DNA from: Chersky-267 sp034666965
GTDB lineage: Bacteria > Chloroflexota > Limnocylindria > Limnocylindrales > CSP1-4
Direction: 5' to 3'
Length of the DNA: 64,000 nt
NCBI GenBank assembly: GCA_034666965.1
Contig: JAXDKT010000122.1
Span: forward strand, 1-64,000
Shown piece after piece: positions 33,938 through 42,958 of the stretch. The position numbers were made by a program, and so were the translations under genes. Each line of letters opens with the position of its first letter. Within the stretch, counting starts at the first letter, position 1. The notes beneath the pieces are model-generated. The model was not told where the DNA came from and ran no database searches. It saw nothing but the letters and a program-made list of their open reading frames with translations.

Positions 33938-34165
33938 GTTCTTTCAAGGAGAACAAACGGCTCTCAATTCGCCGTTATCTGGTCCATCGAGCCGCAACCG
34001 CACTCGACGGGAGGGACTGCGGAGCGTGAGAGATCCACTTCGCTATCACGGATCGACATCCGGGCGTGGCACCGCCTCAACCCTCAGGGGCTGCTCGGCC
34101 AGACGGGTGCCACATGCGTGCCACCGGACCCTCGGCGTAGCGTTTGTTCCTCCACGAAGAACACT
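33935..34165. repeat. inverted pair 2 of the 25-bp motif
   Basis: The motif lies at 33935-33959 (plus) and inverted at 34141-34165, spanning 231 bp against 242 bp for pair 1. The interiors of the two pairs are not obviously alike. Each copy can form a small hairpin, the clearest being TGTTC/GAACA at the 34141 copy and GTTCT/AGAAC at the 33935 copy. No gene is supported inside. Confidence 0.6.
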
Positions 34166-34227
34166 GGCCGGCGCCGGAGGGCAGGCCAGGAACGTTGGGC
34201 CCGGCTTGGACCGAGGACTCCGTTGGC

Positions 34228-34465
34228 ACGCCCCGCGCGGACGGCGGCTCGCCGCGCGCACGGACGGCGGGCCTCGCCACGCCGCGCGCTCGGACGGCGG
34301 CTCGCCGCGCACCGCCGCGCTCGGACGGCGGGCCTCGCCTCGCCCCGCGCGGACGGCGGCACGCCGCCACGGGCCTCGCACCGCCCCGCGCGGACGGCGG
34401 CTCGCCGCGCGCACGGACGGCGGGCCTCGCCACGCAGCGCACTCGGACGGCGGCTCCGAGGCACA
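34228..34465. repeat. GGACGGCGG-rich imperfect tandem repeats
   Basis: Units such as CGCGCGGACGGCGGCTCGCC and CACGGACGGCGGGCCTCGCC alternate about ten times between 34228 and the end of the NRAMP gene. They yield long spurious open frames in several registers. The block could fold strongly as RNA and might stop transcription reaching the NRAMP gene end. Confidence 0.7.
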
Positions 34466-34474
34466 CCCGGGACG

Positions 34475-36007
34475 TCAGGTCCCGGTGTGGATCCCGAGTG
34501 CGCCCAGGAACGTGGAACCGAGCAGGACCGCGTCCAGGACGACCACCAGCCCGACCGCCCCCCAGGCCAGGACATTGGCCCGTCGTCCGTTGGCGTGGCG
34601 GCCCATCAACCGGCGGTCGTTGACCAGCAGGACCATGAAGATCAGCACGATCGGCAGGAGCAGGCCCTGCAGGTTCTGGGAGGCCAGGATGAGCGGCAAC
34701 AGGTCGATCCCGGGCAGCAGGACGATCGCTGCCCCGACGACGAGGACCAGGCTGTAGATCGTGAAGAAGGCGCGCGCGTCGCGGAACCGCTTGTTGACTC
34801 CCGACTCCCACCCGAACGCCTCGCAGATCACGTACGCCGTCGAGAGCGGCATGATCGTCGCGGCCAGCACGCTCGCGGCAAACAGTCCCAGCGCGAACAG
34901 CAGCCCGGCCAGGTGCCCGGCAACGGGCTCGAGCGCGCGGGCAGCATCGCTGGCCGAGACGATCGACCCGCCTGTGGCATGGATCGTTGCGGCCGTGGCC
35001 ACCACGATGAAGATCGCGATCAGGTTGGTCCAGACCGCGCCGCCCACGGCGTCGAGCTGCTCGAGCTTGAGCTCCTCCTCGTCGATGCCCTTCTCGGCGA
35101 CCGCGCTCTGGAGGTAGAACTGCATGTACGGGGTGATGGTCGTGCCCACGACGGCGACCATCAGCAGCAGGATCCCCGGCGCCGGGTCGAACCGGGGCGT
35201 GATCAATGCTTGCCCGACCTGACCCCAATCCGGATGAGCCATGATCGCCGACGCGATGTAGGTCACGAACACCAGGGCCAGGCCCAGAAAGATCCGCTCC
35301 AGGGTGCGATAGCTGGCGAACAGGACCAGGCCCCAGATGAGGAAGCCAACGACCGGCACCACCAGGTAGCGTCCGATCCCGAAGATCTCCAGCGCGGCCG
35401 CCGCCCCGGAGAACTCGGCGACCGTGTTGGCCACGTTGGCGACCAGCAGGATGAGCATCGCGAACGCGGTCCAACGGACCCCGAAGCGATCGCGGATGAG
35501 ATCGCTCAGGCCCTGTCCCGTGACCACGCCCAGGCGGGCCGCCATCTCCTGGACGATGGCCAGGATGACGATCGTGATCGGGAACAGCCACAGGAGCATC
35601 AGGCCGGTCCGGGCGCCCATCTCGCTGTATGTGGTGATCCCGCCGGCATCGTTGCCGGCGATGCCCGAGATGAGACCGGGACCCATGACCGCCAGGAAGG
35701 CCAGGATGCCCCGCCGCCCGCGGAACCGGCCCCGCAGCCGGAGCCCGTCCCCGCCGCCGATCCGATCGCGCAACCGGCCGAGCCAGCCGGGACGGCGCGG
35801 CTGACCGATCCGGCCGCGGAGCCGGATGACCGGTGGGGTGCCGGCGGCGGAACCGCTGACGGCCTCGGCCACGGCGCCCTCGACACGCCCGACGACATGC
35901 CGCGCCCCGGCGCCTGCCTTCCGCGCGACCCGCCGAACCGGCGGCAGCTGGGGCACCCGAGCCCGACCTACTTGCGCGCGAAGAGGCGGGGCAGGCGCCT
36001 CTTCCAT
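34475..36007 (-). CDS. NRAMP-fold transporter of the NRMT (magnesium)-like type
   Basis: The 510-aa protein has a basic N-terminal extension of about 70 residues and then about 11 helices in NRAMP order. The first helix reads MGPGLISGIAGNDAGGITTY, lacking the DPGN motif that binds Mn/Fe in classical MntH. Helix 6 reads TTITPYMQFYLQSAV, where classical proteins have the metal-binding Met and His of MPHN. Loss of both fits the NRAMP-related magnesium transporters. A cytosolic MgtE_N-CBS sensor is encoded immediately upstream. ATG 36007 overlaps that gene by 40 nt; GTG 35956 is an alternative start. Confidence 0.83.
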   Translation of the reverse strand: MEEAPAPPLRAQVGRARVPQLPPVRRVARKAGAGARHVVGRVEGAVAEAVSGSAAGTPPVIRLRGRIGQPRRPGWLGRLRDRIGGGDGLRLRGRFRGRRGILAFLAVMGPGLISGIAGNDAGGITTYSEMGARTGLMLLWLFPITIVILAIVQEMAARLGVVTGQGLSDLIRDRFGVRWTAFAMLILLVANVANTVAEFSGAAAALEIFGIGRYLVVPVVGFLIWGLVLFASYRTLERIFLGLALVFVTYIASAIMAHPDWGQVGQALITPRFDPAPGILLLMVAVVGTTITPYMQFYLQSAVAEKGIDEEELKLEQLDAVGGAVWTNLIAIFIVVATAATIHATGGSIVSASDAARALEPVAGHLAGLLFALGLFAASVLAATIMPLSTAYVICEAFGWESGVNKRFRDARAFFTIYSLVLVVGAAIVLLPGIDLLPLILASQNLQGLLLPIVLIFMVLLVNDRRLMGRHANGRRANVLAWGAVGLVVVLDAVLLGSTFLGALGIHTGT

Positions 36008-37227
36008 GCCGTCGGCAGAACGGCATCGATCGCGTCGTCGACGGTCACGATCCCGACCAGGCGCCCGTCGTCGTCCACCACGGGCACGGCCAGCAGGTTG
36101 TAGTGGGCGACCACCTCGGCCACCTCGTCCTGGTCGGCCAGGACCCCGACCGCGACGGGCTCCTTGATCACCACCTCGGCGATGGGCGTGTGCGGCTGGG
36201 CGACGATGAGATCCCGCAGCGAGAGGACCCCGACCAGCCGATCGTCGTCGTCGACCACGTACACGTAGTAGATCGTCTCGGCGTCGGGCTCGATCTCGCG
36301 CAAGCGCTCGATCGTCTCACCCGCGGTCAGCGTCGCCGGGACCGCCACGAACTCGGTGGTCATGATCCCCCCCGCGGTGTCCTCGGGATAGGCCAGCAGC
36401 TCCTGGACCTCGGCCTTCTCGTCGGACTCCATCAGGGCCAGGATCTCGTCGCGGGCGTCGTCGGACAGGTCGGCCACGACGTCGGCGGCGTCGTCTGGGC
36501 TCATCTCTTCGAGGATGTCCGCGGCTCGCTCCGGGGGCAGGTCCTCGATGACCTCGACCCGGGTGTCGGGCTCCATCTCCTCGATGGCATCGGCCGCGGC
36601 CTCATCGTCGAGCGAGGCCAGGATGCCGGCCCGGTCACGTGGCGAGAGCTGGTCGATGATGGTCGCCAGGTCGGCGGGGTGAAGCTCGGCCAGGCCCTGG
36701 TGGGGGACCCGCAGCTTGATCGAGGCGATCGACGTCTCGACCGGATCGACATCCTCCCAGTCGATGTAGCGCTCGGGGATCGGCCGGCCGAGTCGCCGGG
36801 CGACGGAGCGGAATGCGGACTCCAGGCCGAGCCGCCGCAGGAGGCCGGCCGCCCCGACGTCGACGGCCACCAGGCGCAGGGCCCCGTCGATCTCGTCGAA
36901 GCGGAGATCGTTGACCCGAACGACCTTGCGGCCGTCGATGTCGACGATCTGCTTGTCCATCAGGTCGGCCCGCAACAGGATCTCGTCGGGCCGCTGGCGG
37001 AAGGCCTCGATGTCGATGGTCTGAGCGCGCAGCTGGGCCCCACTGGCGTCGAGCGACTCGACCGACGACGTGGGCACGAAGATCTGGCGGCGGCCCGTCT
37101 CGACGACGATGCCGGTGACCGGCGGATAGCGTTCGCCGACGGCCACGATCAGGTCGGCGACCTTGCCGATCGGCTCGCCGTTCCGGTCACGGACCGGCCG
37201 CCCGATCACCTGGCTCAGGTAGAGCAT
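35968..37227 (-). CDS. PRC-barrel, MgtE_N and CBS-pair protein without a membrane domain
   Basis: The 419-aa soluble protein begins with a PRC-barrel (MLYLSQVIGRPVRDRNGEPIGKVADL) and a second PRC-like part (about 85-170). An MgtE N-terminal superhelix follows (about 180-285; LHPADLATIIDQLSPRDRAGIL, LPPERAADILEEMSPDDAADVVADL), then two CBS domains (about 290-410). In MgtE these cytosolic parts sense Mg2+ and gate the pore, but no pore domain is present. The next gene is an NRAMP-fold transporter, so this is probably its magnesium sensor. ATG 37227 is preferred over TTG 37287 and ATG 37275 because it opens the PRC-barrel and follows GAGGTGG. Confidence 0.82.
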   Translation of the reverse strand: MLYLSQVIGRPVRDRNGEPIGKVADLIVAVGERYPPVTGIVVETGRRQIFVPTSSVESLDASGAQLRAQTIDIEAFRQRPDEILLRADLMDKQIVDIDGRKVVRVNDLRFDEIDGALRLVAVDVGAAGLLRRLGLESAFRSVARRLGRPIPERYIDWEDVDPVETSIASIKLRVPHQGLAELHPADLATIIDQLSPRDRAGILASLDDEAAADAIEEMEPDTRVEVIEDLPPERAADILEEMSPDDAADVVADLSDDARDEILALMESDEKAEVQELLAYPEDTAGGIMTTEFVAVPATLTAGETIERLREIEPDAETIYYVYVVDDDDRLVGVLSLRDLIVAQPHTPIAEVVIKEPVAVGVLADQDEVAEVVAHYNLLAVPVVDDDGRLVGIVTVDDAIDAVLPTAWKRRLPRLFARK

Positions 37228-37438
37228 CTGCCACCTCGCGGCGGGATCCGTCCCGCTCGCCGGTGGCTCGCCCATCTTGGGCGTCAACCGTCAGAGGGCG
37301 GGTCGGACCGGGTTCGATCCGGCGGCGCGCTGGGCGCCGCGGAGACTGGGTCCTGGCTCCACGAGTGGAGTCATCCTCCGTTGCTGGTTGGGCGGCTCAG
37401 GGGCGCACGACGACGCTTGTTGACGCCTTCCTGGGACC
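37228..37438 (-). promoter_or_regulatory. long structured 5' leader of the magnesium-transport operon
   Basis: A good promoter predicts a leader of about 210 nt before ATG 37227. It contains a hairpin with CTCCA/TGGAG arms (around 37366-37380), an enclosing GGAG/CTCC pair, and a GC-rich inverted repeat (GGCGCC and GCGCC units) near 37330-37345. Length and position fit a metal-responsive riboswitch such as M-box, but I could not match the conserved M-box core by eye. Confidence 0.4.
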
Positions 37439-37444
37439 GGGCCG

Positions 37445-37474
37445 AGTGTAGCCGTCCGCCGTTCAGCCGGTCAA
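37445..37474 (-). promoter_or_regulatory. sigma-70-type promoter of the magnesium-transport operon
   Basis: On the minus strand TTGACC (37474-37469), an 18-nt spacer and TACACT (37450-37445) make one of the best promoter matches in the window. Transcription would start near 37438. Confidence 0.6.
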
Positions 37475-37606
37475 CCGGATGAGGCGCCGCGCCGTGTCCC
37501 GCGCGAGGGTTCGGGGCCGGGCTGGGACCGGCGGAGCGGGACCTCTGCCGCGCCGGGTAGTACCACGGTCACCGCCGGCCGGTACCAAGTGGGAGGCGTG
37601 CCGCCA

Positions 37607-40333
37607 ATGCGCAGGATGGGACGATGCCAGGCGATGCAGTTCCCGTCCGAGCGCCAGACCCTGGCACCGGGCCCGACGGCCTCGAGCGCGCGCACCGAAG
37701 ATCCGGCGCCCATGGGGGGAAGCCTGGTCGAGGCCGATCTCGAGGCCGACGTGCCCGTGGCCAGAGTTGGCTCGGCCCGGGGCGCCGTGGGAGCTCCCAA
37801 CCGGGCGCCGGTGGCGACCTCGCTGCCCACCAACCTGCTGGCCCTGGCTGCCCTGCTGACCTACGGCGCCGTGCGGGCTGTGGTCGAGATCCACGATCCG
37901 CTCGGCGTCGGTCTGGCCTCGGTCCCGCTGTTCTTCGCGGCGGCGTTCCTCACCCGGCGTGGAGCCATCGCGGTGGTCGTTGGCACGATCGCCGTGACGC
38001 TCGTGCCGATCGCCGTGGACCGCGCGCACTGGTCGATCGTCGACGCCGGCATCGTGGCCGAGCTGGCGACGCTCGTCATGGCCGCCGGTGCCCTCCGCGG
38101 CGCCATGCTCCGGGCTGCCCGATCGGCCGCCAGCCAGGCGGCCCACGAGGTCCTCCTGACCGGCCGGCTCGAGGCGGTCCTCAGCATCGCCGCGCGACTG
38201 ACCACGACCCTCGACCGCGACGCGATCCTGCGCACGATCGTGACCGAGGTCAATCGAGTGCTGGAGACCGACGGCACCACGATCCGGATCCTCGACGACG
38301 ATCGCGCGGTGCTGGTGGCCTCGGCGGGCATCAGCCAGGAGGTGGCCGACCGGCTGCCGGTCCTGCGCCGCGACGAGGCCTGGTTCGGACAGCTCGTTCG
38401 CGATCGGCGGCCGATCGTCGACGACGGCTTCGCGGATCCGATCGCCGACGTTCGCCAGTCCGGGATCGTCGAGGTAGGCTCGGCGCTGGTGGTCCCGCTG
38501 GTTCTCCATGACCTCGTCATCGGATCACTCGCGGCCTTCAACGACCAACCCCGGCATTGGTCGGCAGCGGACGTCGAATTCGTGGGGGCCGTCGCGACAC
38601 ACGCCGCCCTGGCCATCCACAACGCGGACCGGTTCGCCCAGACCAAGAGCTGGGCCGCCCAGCTGGGCGTGCTCCAGGCCGCCTCGGCCCGGATGAGCCG
38701 GCAGAACACGATCGCCTCGGTCGGACGGGCCATCGTCGAAGAGGTGGCCCAGATCATCGACTACCACAACTGCCGGGTGTACCTCCTGGAGGAGCCCGAC
38801 GAGGTGGTGCCGATCGCGTTCGAGGGGCGGGTCGGCGCCTACGAGCACGTCGACATGGCGCTGCTGCGGACCAAGGTCGGCGAAGGCTTCACCGGCTGGG
38901 TGGCGGCCACCGGCGAGCCGCTCCTGATCGACGAGGCCAACGCCGACCCGCGCGGCGCGAGCATTGCCGGAACGGATGACGTCGACGAGTCGATGGTGTG
39001 CGTGCCGATGCGCTACGACGAGCGGGTCATCGGGGTGATCACCCTGTCCAAGCTGGGCCTGCGCCAGTTCGACCAGGGCGATCTGCGCCTGCTCTCGATC
39101 CTGGCCGACCAGGCCGCCACTGCCGTCGAGTCGGCCCGCCTCCTGAGCCGCAGCGATCGACTCGCCAGCGAGCTCCGGCGCCTGCTCGACATGAGCAGCG
39201 CGCTGGCCCAGAGCCTCGACCCGAGGGAGGTCGCCCAGCTCATCGCCCGGCACATGGTCGATGCCCTCGGCGTGGATGAGTGCGCGATCAGCTGGTGGGA
39301 CGATCCCGGCGACCGGCTGCTGACGATGGGCTACTGGCCGCCCGTCCCCGACGAGCAGATCCAGGCGGTCTTCGACCTCCGCGGCTTCCCCGCGACCCGG
39401 CGGGTCCTCGAGGAGCAGGTGACCCTGATCGTCCGCGTCGACGACCCGGGCGCCGATCCGGCCGAGGTGGCCTACCTGCGCAAGGAGGGCGAGGCCGTCT
39501 CCGCGCTGCTGCCCCTGATCGCCAAGGGTCGCTCGGTCGGCCTGGTCGAGCTCCTCAGCCGGACCGACGTCGTCCTCGACCAGCCCGCCCTGGAACTGGC
39601 CAGCACCATGGCCAACGAGGCGGCGATGGCGCTCGAGAACGCGCGCCACTACCAAGACGCCCGCGAGCTGGCCGACCGCGACCAGCTGACCGGGTTCTTC
39701 AACCACCGCTACCTGCACCAGCGGTTGGGCGAGGAGATCGTTCGGGCGCAGCGCTCGAAGTCGCCCCTGGCGCTGCTCATGATCGATCTCGACGACTTCA
39801 AGCTGGTCAACGACACGTTCGGCCACCTCTTCGGGGACCGGGTCCTGGCCTGGACCGCCGAGCAGATCCGGTCGACCCTGCGCGTGAGCGACGTTGCCGC
39901 CCGCTACGGCGGCGACGAGTTCGCGATCATCCTCCCCGACACCGACCGCGAGGCCGCGACCCACGCGGCCGATCGAATCGTGGCCGCGCTCCGGGAGCGG
40001 ACGTTCGAAACCGAGGACCACGGCTCGGTCCCGATGGGCGCCTCGATCGGCGTATCGGCGTTCCCGGCCGACGGCCGGACCGGCCGCGAGCTCATCGCCA
40101 CCGCCGACGTCGAGATGTACCGGGTCAAGCTCGCCAGCGGCGCGATCGTTCCGGCCGGCGGGTCGGTTGCCTCCTCCGGACCGGTCGCCCCCAGCGTGGG
40201 CCGACACGAGCCCGTCGGCAGCGTCGCCGAGGGGAGCCGGGCGGGTGGCGGCCCCGTCCGCAGCTCGGCCCGCGGCTCGGGCCGCCTGATCGGGTCGGGG
40301 TCGCTCGGTGAGGTCGACGCGGCCCCCGACTGA
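37607..40333 (+). CDS. diguanylate cyclase with three GAF domains
   Basis: The 908-aa protein has a disordered N-terminus, about four helices (residues 70-160), three GAF sensor domains (about 190-335, 350-505 and 530-680), a GGDEF domain (about 690-850) and a low-complexity tail. The active motif is intact (ARYGGDEFAII). RVSD five residues upstream is the inhibitory I-site, so the enzyme should make cyclic di-GMP and be product-inhibited. ATG 37607 is chosen because GGGAGG at 37591-37596 lies 10 nt upstream. A second diguanylate cyclase follows at 40438, so both may respond to different cues. Confidence 0.9.
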   Translation: MRRMGRCQAMQFPSERQTLAPGPTASSARTEDPAPMGGSLVEADLEADVPVARVGSARGAVGAPNRAPVATSLPTNLLALAALLTYGAVRAVVEIHDPLGVGLASVPLFFAAAFLTRRGAIAVVVGTIAVTLVPIAVDRAHWSIVDAGIVAELATLVMAAGALRGAMLRAARSAASQAAHEVLLTGRLEAVLSIAARLTTTLDRDAILRTIVTEVNRVLETDGTTIRILDDDRAVLVASAGISQEVADRLPVLRRDEAWFGQLVRDRRPIVDDGFADPIADVRQSGIVEVGSALVVPLVLHDLVIGSLAAFNDQPRHWSAADVEFVGAVATHAALAIHNADRFAQTKSWAAQLGVLQAASARMSRQNTIASVGRAIVEEVAQIIDYHNCRVYLLEEPDEVVPIAFEGRVGAYEHVDMALLRTKVGEGFTGWVAATGEPLLIDEANADPRGASIAGTDDVDESMVCVPMRYDERVIGVITLSKLGLRQFDQGDLRLLSILADQAATAVESARLLSRSDRLASELRRLLDMSSALAQSLDPREVAQLIARHMVDALGVDECAISWWDDPGDRLLTMGYWPPVPDEQIQAVFDLRGFPATRRVLEEQVTLIVRVDDPGADPAEVAYLRKEGEAVSALLPLIAKGRSVGLVELLSRTDVVLDQPALELASTMANEAAMALENARHYQDARELADRDQLTGFFNHRYLHQRLGEEIVRAQRSKSPLALLMIDLDDFKLVNDTFGHLFGDRVLAWTAEQIRSTLRVSDVAARYGGDEFAIILPDTDREAATHAADRIVAALRERTFETEDHGSVPMGASIGVSAFPADGRTGRELIATADVEMYRVKLASGAIVPAGGSVASSGPVAPSVGRHEPVGSVAEGSRAGGGPVRSSARGSGRLIGSGSLGEVDAAPD

Positions 40334-40354
40334 ACCGCTGCGCGCCGGGCAGGA

Positions 40355-40383
40355 CCTTCGTACCAGCCCCTAGCAGCCGAAGG
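40355..40383. other. inverted repeat CCTTCG/CGAAGG with repeated TACCAG
   Basis: CCTTCG at 40355-40360 pairs with CGAAGG at 40378-40383, and TACCAG appears in the loop and again just after the right arm. It lies between the two GGDEF genes and may be a terminator stem or a regulator site. Confidence 0.35.
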
Positions 40384-40437
40384 TACCAGGGTCGGACGCT
40401 GGACGAACGCCCGTTCGGAAGGCATCCTCGTTGAGAC

Positions 40438-41637
40438 GTGGCCGGCACCCCGCTCAGCTCGCTCGACGCGCGCTCCACCGGCCTCGACGACCCCCGACTA
40501 CGGACCGTGCGGCGCGTGCTCGCGGGCACCTTCGCGCTGCTGGGCATGGCCGGGCTGGTGGCGCTCGCGATCGACCCCGGTCAGCCGGCCAGCCTGGTCG
40601 CGCTCGGGCTGGCCGTCACGGCCGGCGGCGCAGCTGTCATGCACCAGCGCTCTACCGCCGTGCTCGAGGCCGAGCGCCGCGCCGAGGCGGAGATCCTGGC
40701 CCGCATCCTCCAGGGACTGTCCCGGTCGGCCTCGGCCGAGGGGATCGTCCAGGCGCTCCTCGAGGAGCTCGGAGCCGGGACGGACGCCGATCACACGGTC
40801 GTCGTCCGGCGACGGCTCGGGGAGCGCTGGCTGGAGGCGTCCCTGGCCGGATCTCACCCGGACGACCCGACCTCGACCATCGCCCTGCCGCTGGTCCACC
40901 TGGTCCCCGGCACCGGCCCGGGCGGCGACCCCGACACGCACCGGATCGAAGCCAGCGTCCGAGCCGAGTTCGGCCTGAGCCACACGCTGGCGGCGCCGCT
41001 CCGGACCGGACGCGGGGTCGTCGGCGCGATCGTCCTTGCCCGCCGGATCGACGAGCCCTGGTCGGCCGGTTCGGCGCGGATCCTCCGAGTCGCGGCGCTC
41101 GAGGCCGCGGCCGCGCTCGAGCGGGTCGAATCGCACCGGGATGCGGAGACCCGCGCCTCGACCGACGTCCTGACCGGGCTGCCCAACCGACGCTACTTCG
41201 ACGAGTTCTGCGGTCTGCTGTCCGAGCGACGCCGGGCCGATGACGCGATCGGGATCCTGATGGTCGACATCGATCACTTCAAGCGGGTCAATGACCGCTT
41301 CGGTCACGACGTCGGCGACGAGGTCCTGCGAGCGGTCGCCGGGGCGATCGTCGGCGCCGTCCGCGACGACGACGTCCCGGCCCGCCACGGCGGTGAGGAG
41401 TTCGTGGTTCTCCTCCGCAACCCGTCGCCATCGATCGCCCTCGAGGTCGCCGAGCGGATCCGGCTGGCGATCGCCGGGCTCGACCTCCGCGCGCTGGGTC
41501 CGAGCTCGGTCGGCGCCTCGATCGGCGTCGCGGTCCAGGTCGACGTCGATCAGCCCATCGCGGACATCCTGGCCGACGCGGACCGGGCCCTCTATCGGGC
41601 CAAGCGCGCCGGCCGCGACCGGGTCGTCGTCGCCTGA
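40438..41637 (+). CDS. diguanylate cyclase with GAF-like sensor
   Basis: The 399-aa protein has two N-terminal helices (about residues 25-70), a divergent GAF-like domain (about 85-225) and a C-terminal GGDEF domain (about 235-399). The active motif is GGEEF (PARHGGEEFVVLL), which is catalytically competent in the family. RDDD five residues upstream forms an I-site. LTGLPNRRYFDEF and MVDIDHFKRVNDRFGHDVGD are canonical. GTG start with no strong ribosome binding site. It is 104 nt from the larger cyclase gene, across an inverted repeat. Confidence 0.9.
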   Translation: MAGTPLSSLDARSTGLDDPRLRTVRRVLAGTFALLGMAGLVALAIDPGQPASLVALGLAVTAGGAAVMHQRSTAVLEAERRAEAEILARILQGLSRSASAEGIVQALLEELGAGTDADHTVVVRRRLGERWLEASLAGSHPDDPTSTIALPLVHLVPGTGPGGDPDTHRIEASVRAEFGLSHTLAAPLRTGRGVVGAIVLARRIDEPWSAGSARILRVAALEAAAALERVESHRDAETRASTDVLTGLPNRRYFDEFCGLLSERRRADDAIGILMVDIDHFKRVNDRFGHDVGDEVLRAVAGAIVGAVRDDDVPARHGGEEFVVLLRNPSPSIALEVAERIRLAIAGLDLRALGPSSVGASIGVAVQVDVDQPIADILADADRALYRAKRAGRDRVVVA

Positions 41638-41709
41638 TCCACCGACGAACCTGATTCAGCTGCGGGTGCCCGGGCCGCCGGCAGCGCATCGCGAGCCGGT
41701 TGCGTCGGG

Positions 41710-41715
41710 TACCCT
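41710..41715 (+). promoter_or_regulatory. -10 element of a leaderless promoter (TACCCT)
   Basis: TACCCT ends exactly 6 nt before GTG 41722. Confidence 0.55.
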
Positions 41716-41721
41716 GCGCCG

Positions 41722-42942
41722 GTGACGTCCCGCGCCGGTCCGGCCATGCCGCTCCGCCTGCTCGTGGCGCTCTTCGTGGTGACCCTCGGCCTGCGCCCTC
41801 AGCTCGTTGGCCTGGGCCCGTTGCTGCCCCGGATCCAGGATGACCTGGCCGCATCCCATGCGGTCGTCGGGCTGTTGACGACGATCCCGGTCCTGTGCAT
41901 GGGCCTCTTCGCCCCGCTCGGTCCGTTCATTGCCGTCCGGTTCGGTCCGCGCCGGGCGCTGGCCGCGTGTGTCGCCGGCACCATCCTGTTCGGCCTGCTC
42001 CGCGCCGCCGTTCCGGGCCTGCCGGCGGTGATCGCCATGACCGTCGGCCTGGGTCTGGGGATGGGCACGGCCGGTGCCCTGATGTCGATCGTGGTCAAGG
42101 AGCGGGCGCCGGCCCGGCCGGCTCTGGCAACCGGTGCCTACGCGGCCGGGCTCGTCGCCGGTTCGCTGGTCTCGGCCGCGGTCGCGGTCCCGCTGGCCGA
42201 CGCGCTCGGTGGTTGGCGCGCGGCCACGGCGGCCTTCGCGGTCGGCTCGCTCGTCTCGTTCGTCGGTTGGCTCACGCTGCTGCCGCCCGATCGCAGGGTC
42301 CAGCGCGCCGATCGGGCGCGGGCGCCGCGGCTGCCCTGGCGGAGCGGTCTGGCCTGGGGCCTGGTGATCGTGTTCGGCCTGCAGTCGCTGCTCTACTACG
42401 CGACGGTCTCGTGGCTCCCCGACGTCTACGTGGAACGGGGTTGGAACGAGACGGCCGCGGGATCGCTGGTGGCCCTGGTCAATCTCGTCGGCCTGGTGGT
42501 GGGCTTTGCGGTGCCCTTCGTCGCCGACCGCGTCGGGTCGCGCCGCAGCCAGATGTCGACGGCGGCCGGCGCGGCGGTCCTCGGCTTCGTCGGGGTGAGC
42601 GTCGCACCCGACGCCGCCTGGCTGTGGGCCGTCTTCCTCGGGTTCGGCATGGGCGCGATCTTCCCGCTGTGCCTGGTCCTCCCGGTGGACGTCGCCGACG
42701 GCCCGGCCCAGGTGGGCGCGATCGCCGCCCTGATGCTCCTGGGCGGCTACCTCATCTCGGGCGTCGGCCCGTTCCTGCTGGGGCTGGTGCGCGACGCGAC
42801 GGGTGACTTCTCGGCCAGCATCTGGCTGCTGGTCGGGCTCGGGATCGTGCTGGTCAGCGCCTGTCTGACGCTGGACCCTGGCCGGCTGCGGCGGGGGATC
42901 CGGTCCGGCTGGCCGGTCGAGACCACGCCCGGATCGGGTTGA
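41722..42942 (+). CDS. MFS transporter, CynX/NimT-like
   Basis: The 406-aa protein has 12 predicted helices in two halves. LGLRPQLVGLGPLLPRIQDDLAASHAVVGLLTTIPVLCMGLFAPLG matches the start of CynX/NimT permeases (cyanate, nitroimidazole and other small-molecule efflux or uptake). GRAMP-like loop residues between helices 2 and 3 read VRFGPRRALA. The substrate is unknown. It stands alone between the cyclase genes and polX, with its own leaderless-type promoter. Confidence 0.82.
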   Translation: MTSRAGPAMPLRLLVALFVVTLGLRPQLVGLGPLLPRIQDDLAASHAVVGLLTTIPVLCMGLFAPLGPFIAVRFGPRRALAACVAGTILFGLLRAAVPGLPAVIAMTVGLGLGMGTAGALMSIVVKERAPARPALATGAYAAGLVAGSLVSAAVAVPLADALGGWRAATAAFAVGSLVSFVGWLTLLPPDRRVQRADRARAPRLPWRSGLAWGLVIVFGLQSLLYYATVSWLPDVYVERGWNETAAGSLVALVNLVGLVVGFAVPFVADRVGSRRSQMSTAAGAAVLGFVGVSVAPDAAWLWAVFLGFGMGAIFPLCLVLPVDVADGPAQVGAIAALMLLGGYLISGVGPFLLGLVRDATGDFSASIWLLVGLGIVLVSACLTLDPGRLRRGIRSGWPVETTPGSG

Positions 42943-42958
42943 CCGGACCGCCGCCCGA

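Noticed and set aside
32464..34165. Integron attC sites or LexA/SOS boxes
   Set aside because: The motif lacks the GTTRRRY/RYYYAAC core of attC, and its GTTC/GAAC spacing (9 nt) is not that of known SOS boxes. No integrase is nearby.
34020..34757. Arg/Ala/Gly-rich open frames across 34.0-34.7 kb
   Set aside because: They are produced by GGACGGCGG repeats and by the antisense of the NRAMP gene.
37300..37330. GGGTTCGATCC resembling a tRNA T-arm
   Set aside because: The flanks do not form a 5-bp T stem or an acceptor stem, and no D or anticodon arm is found.
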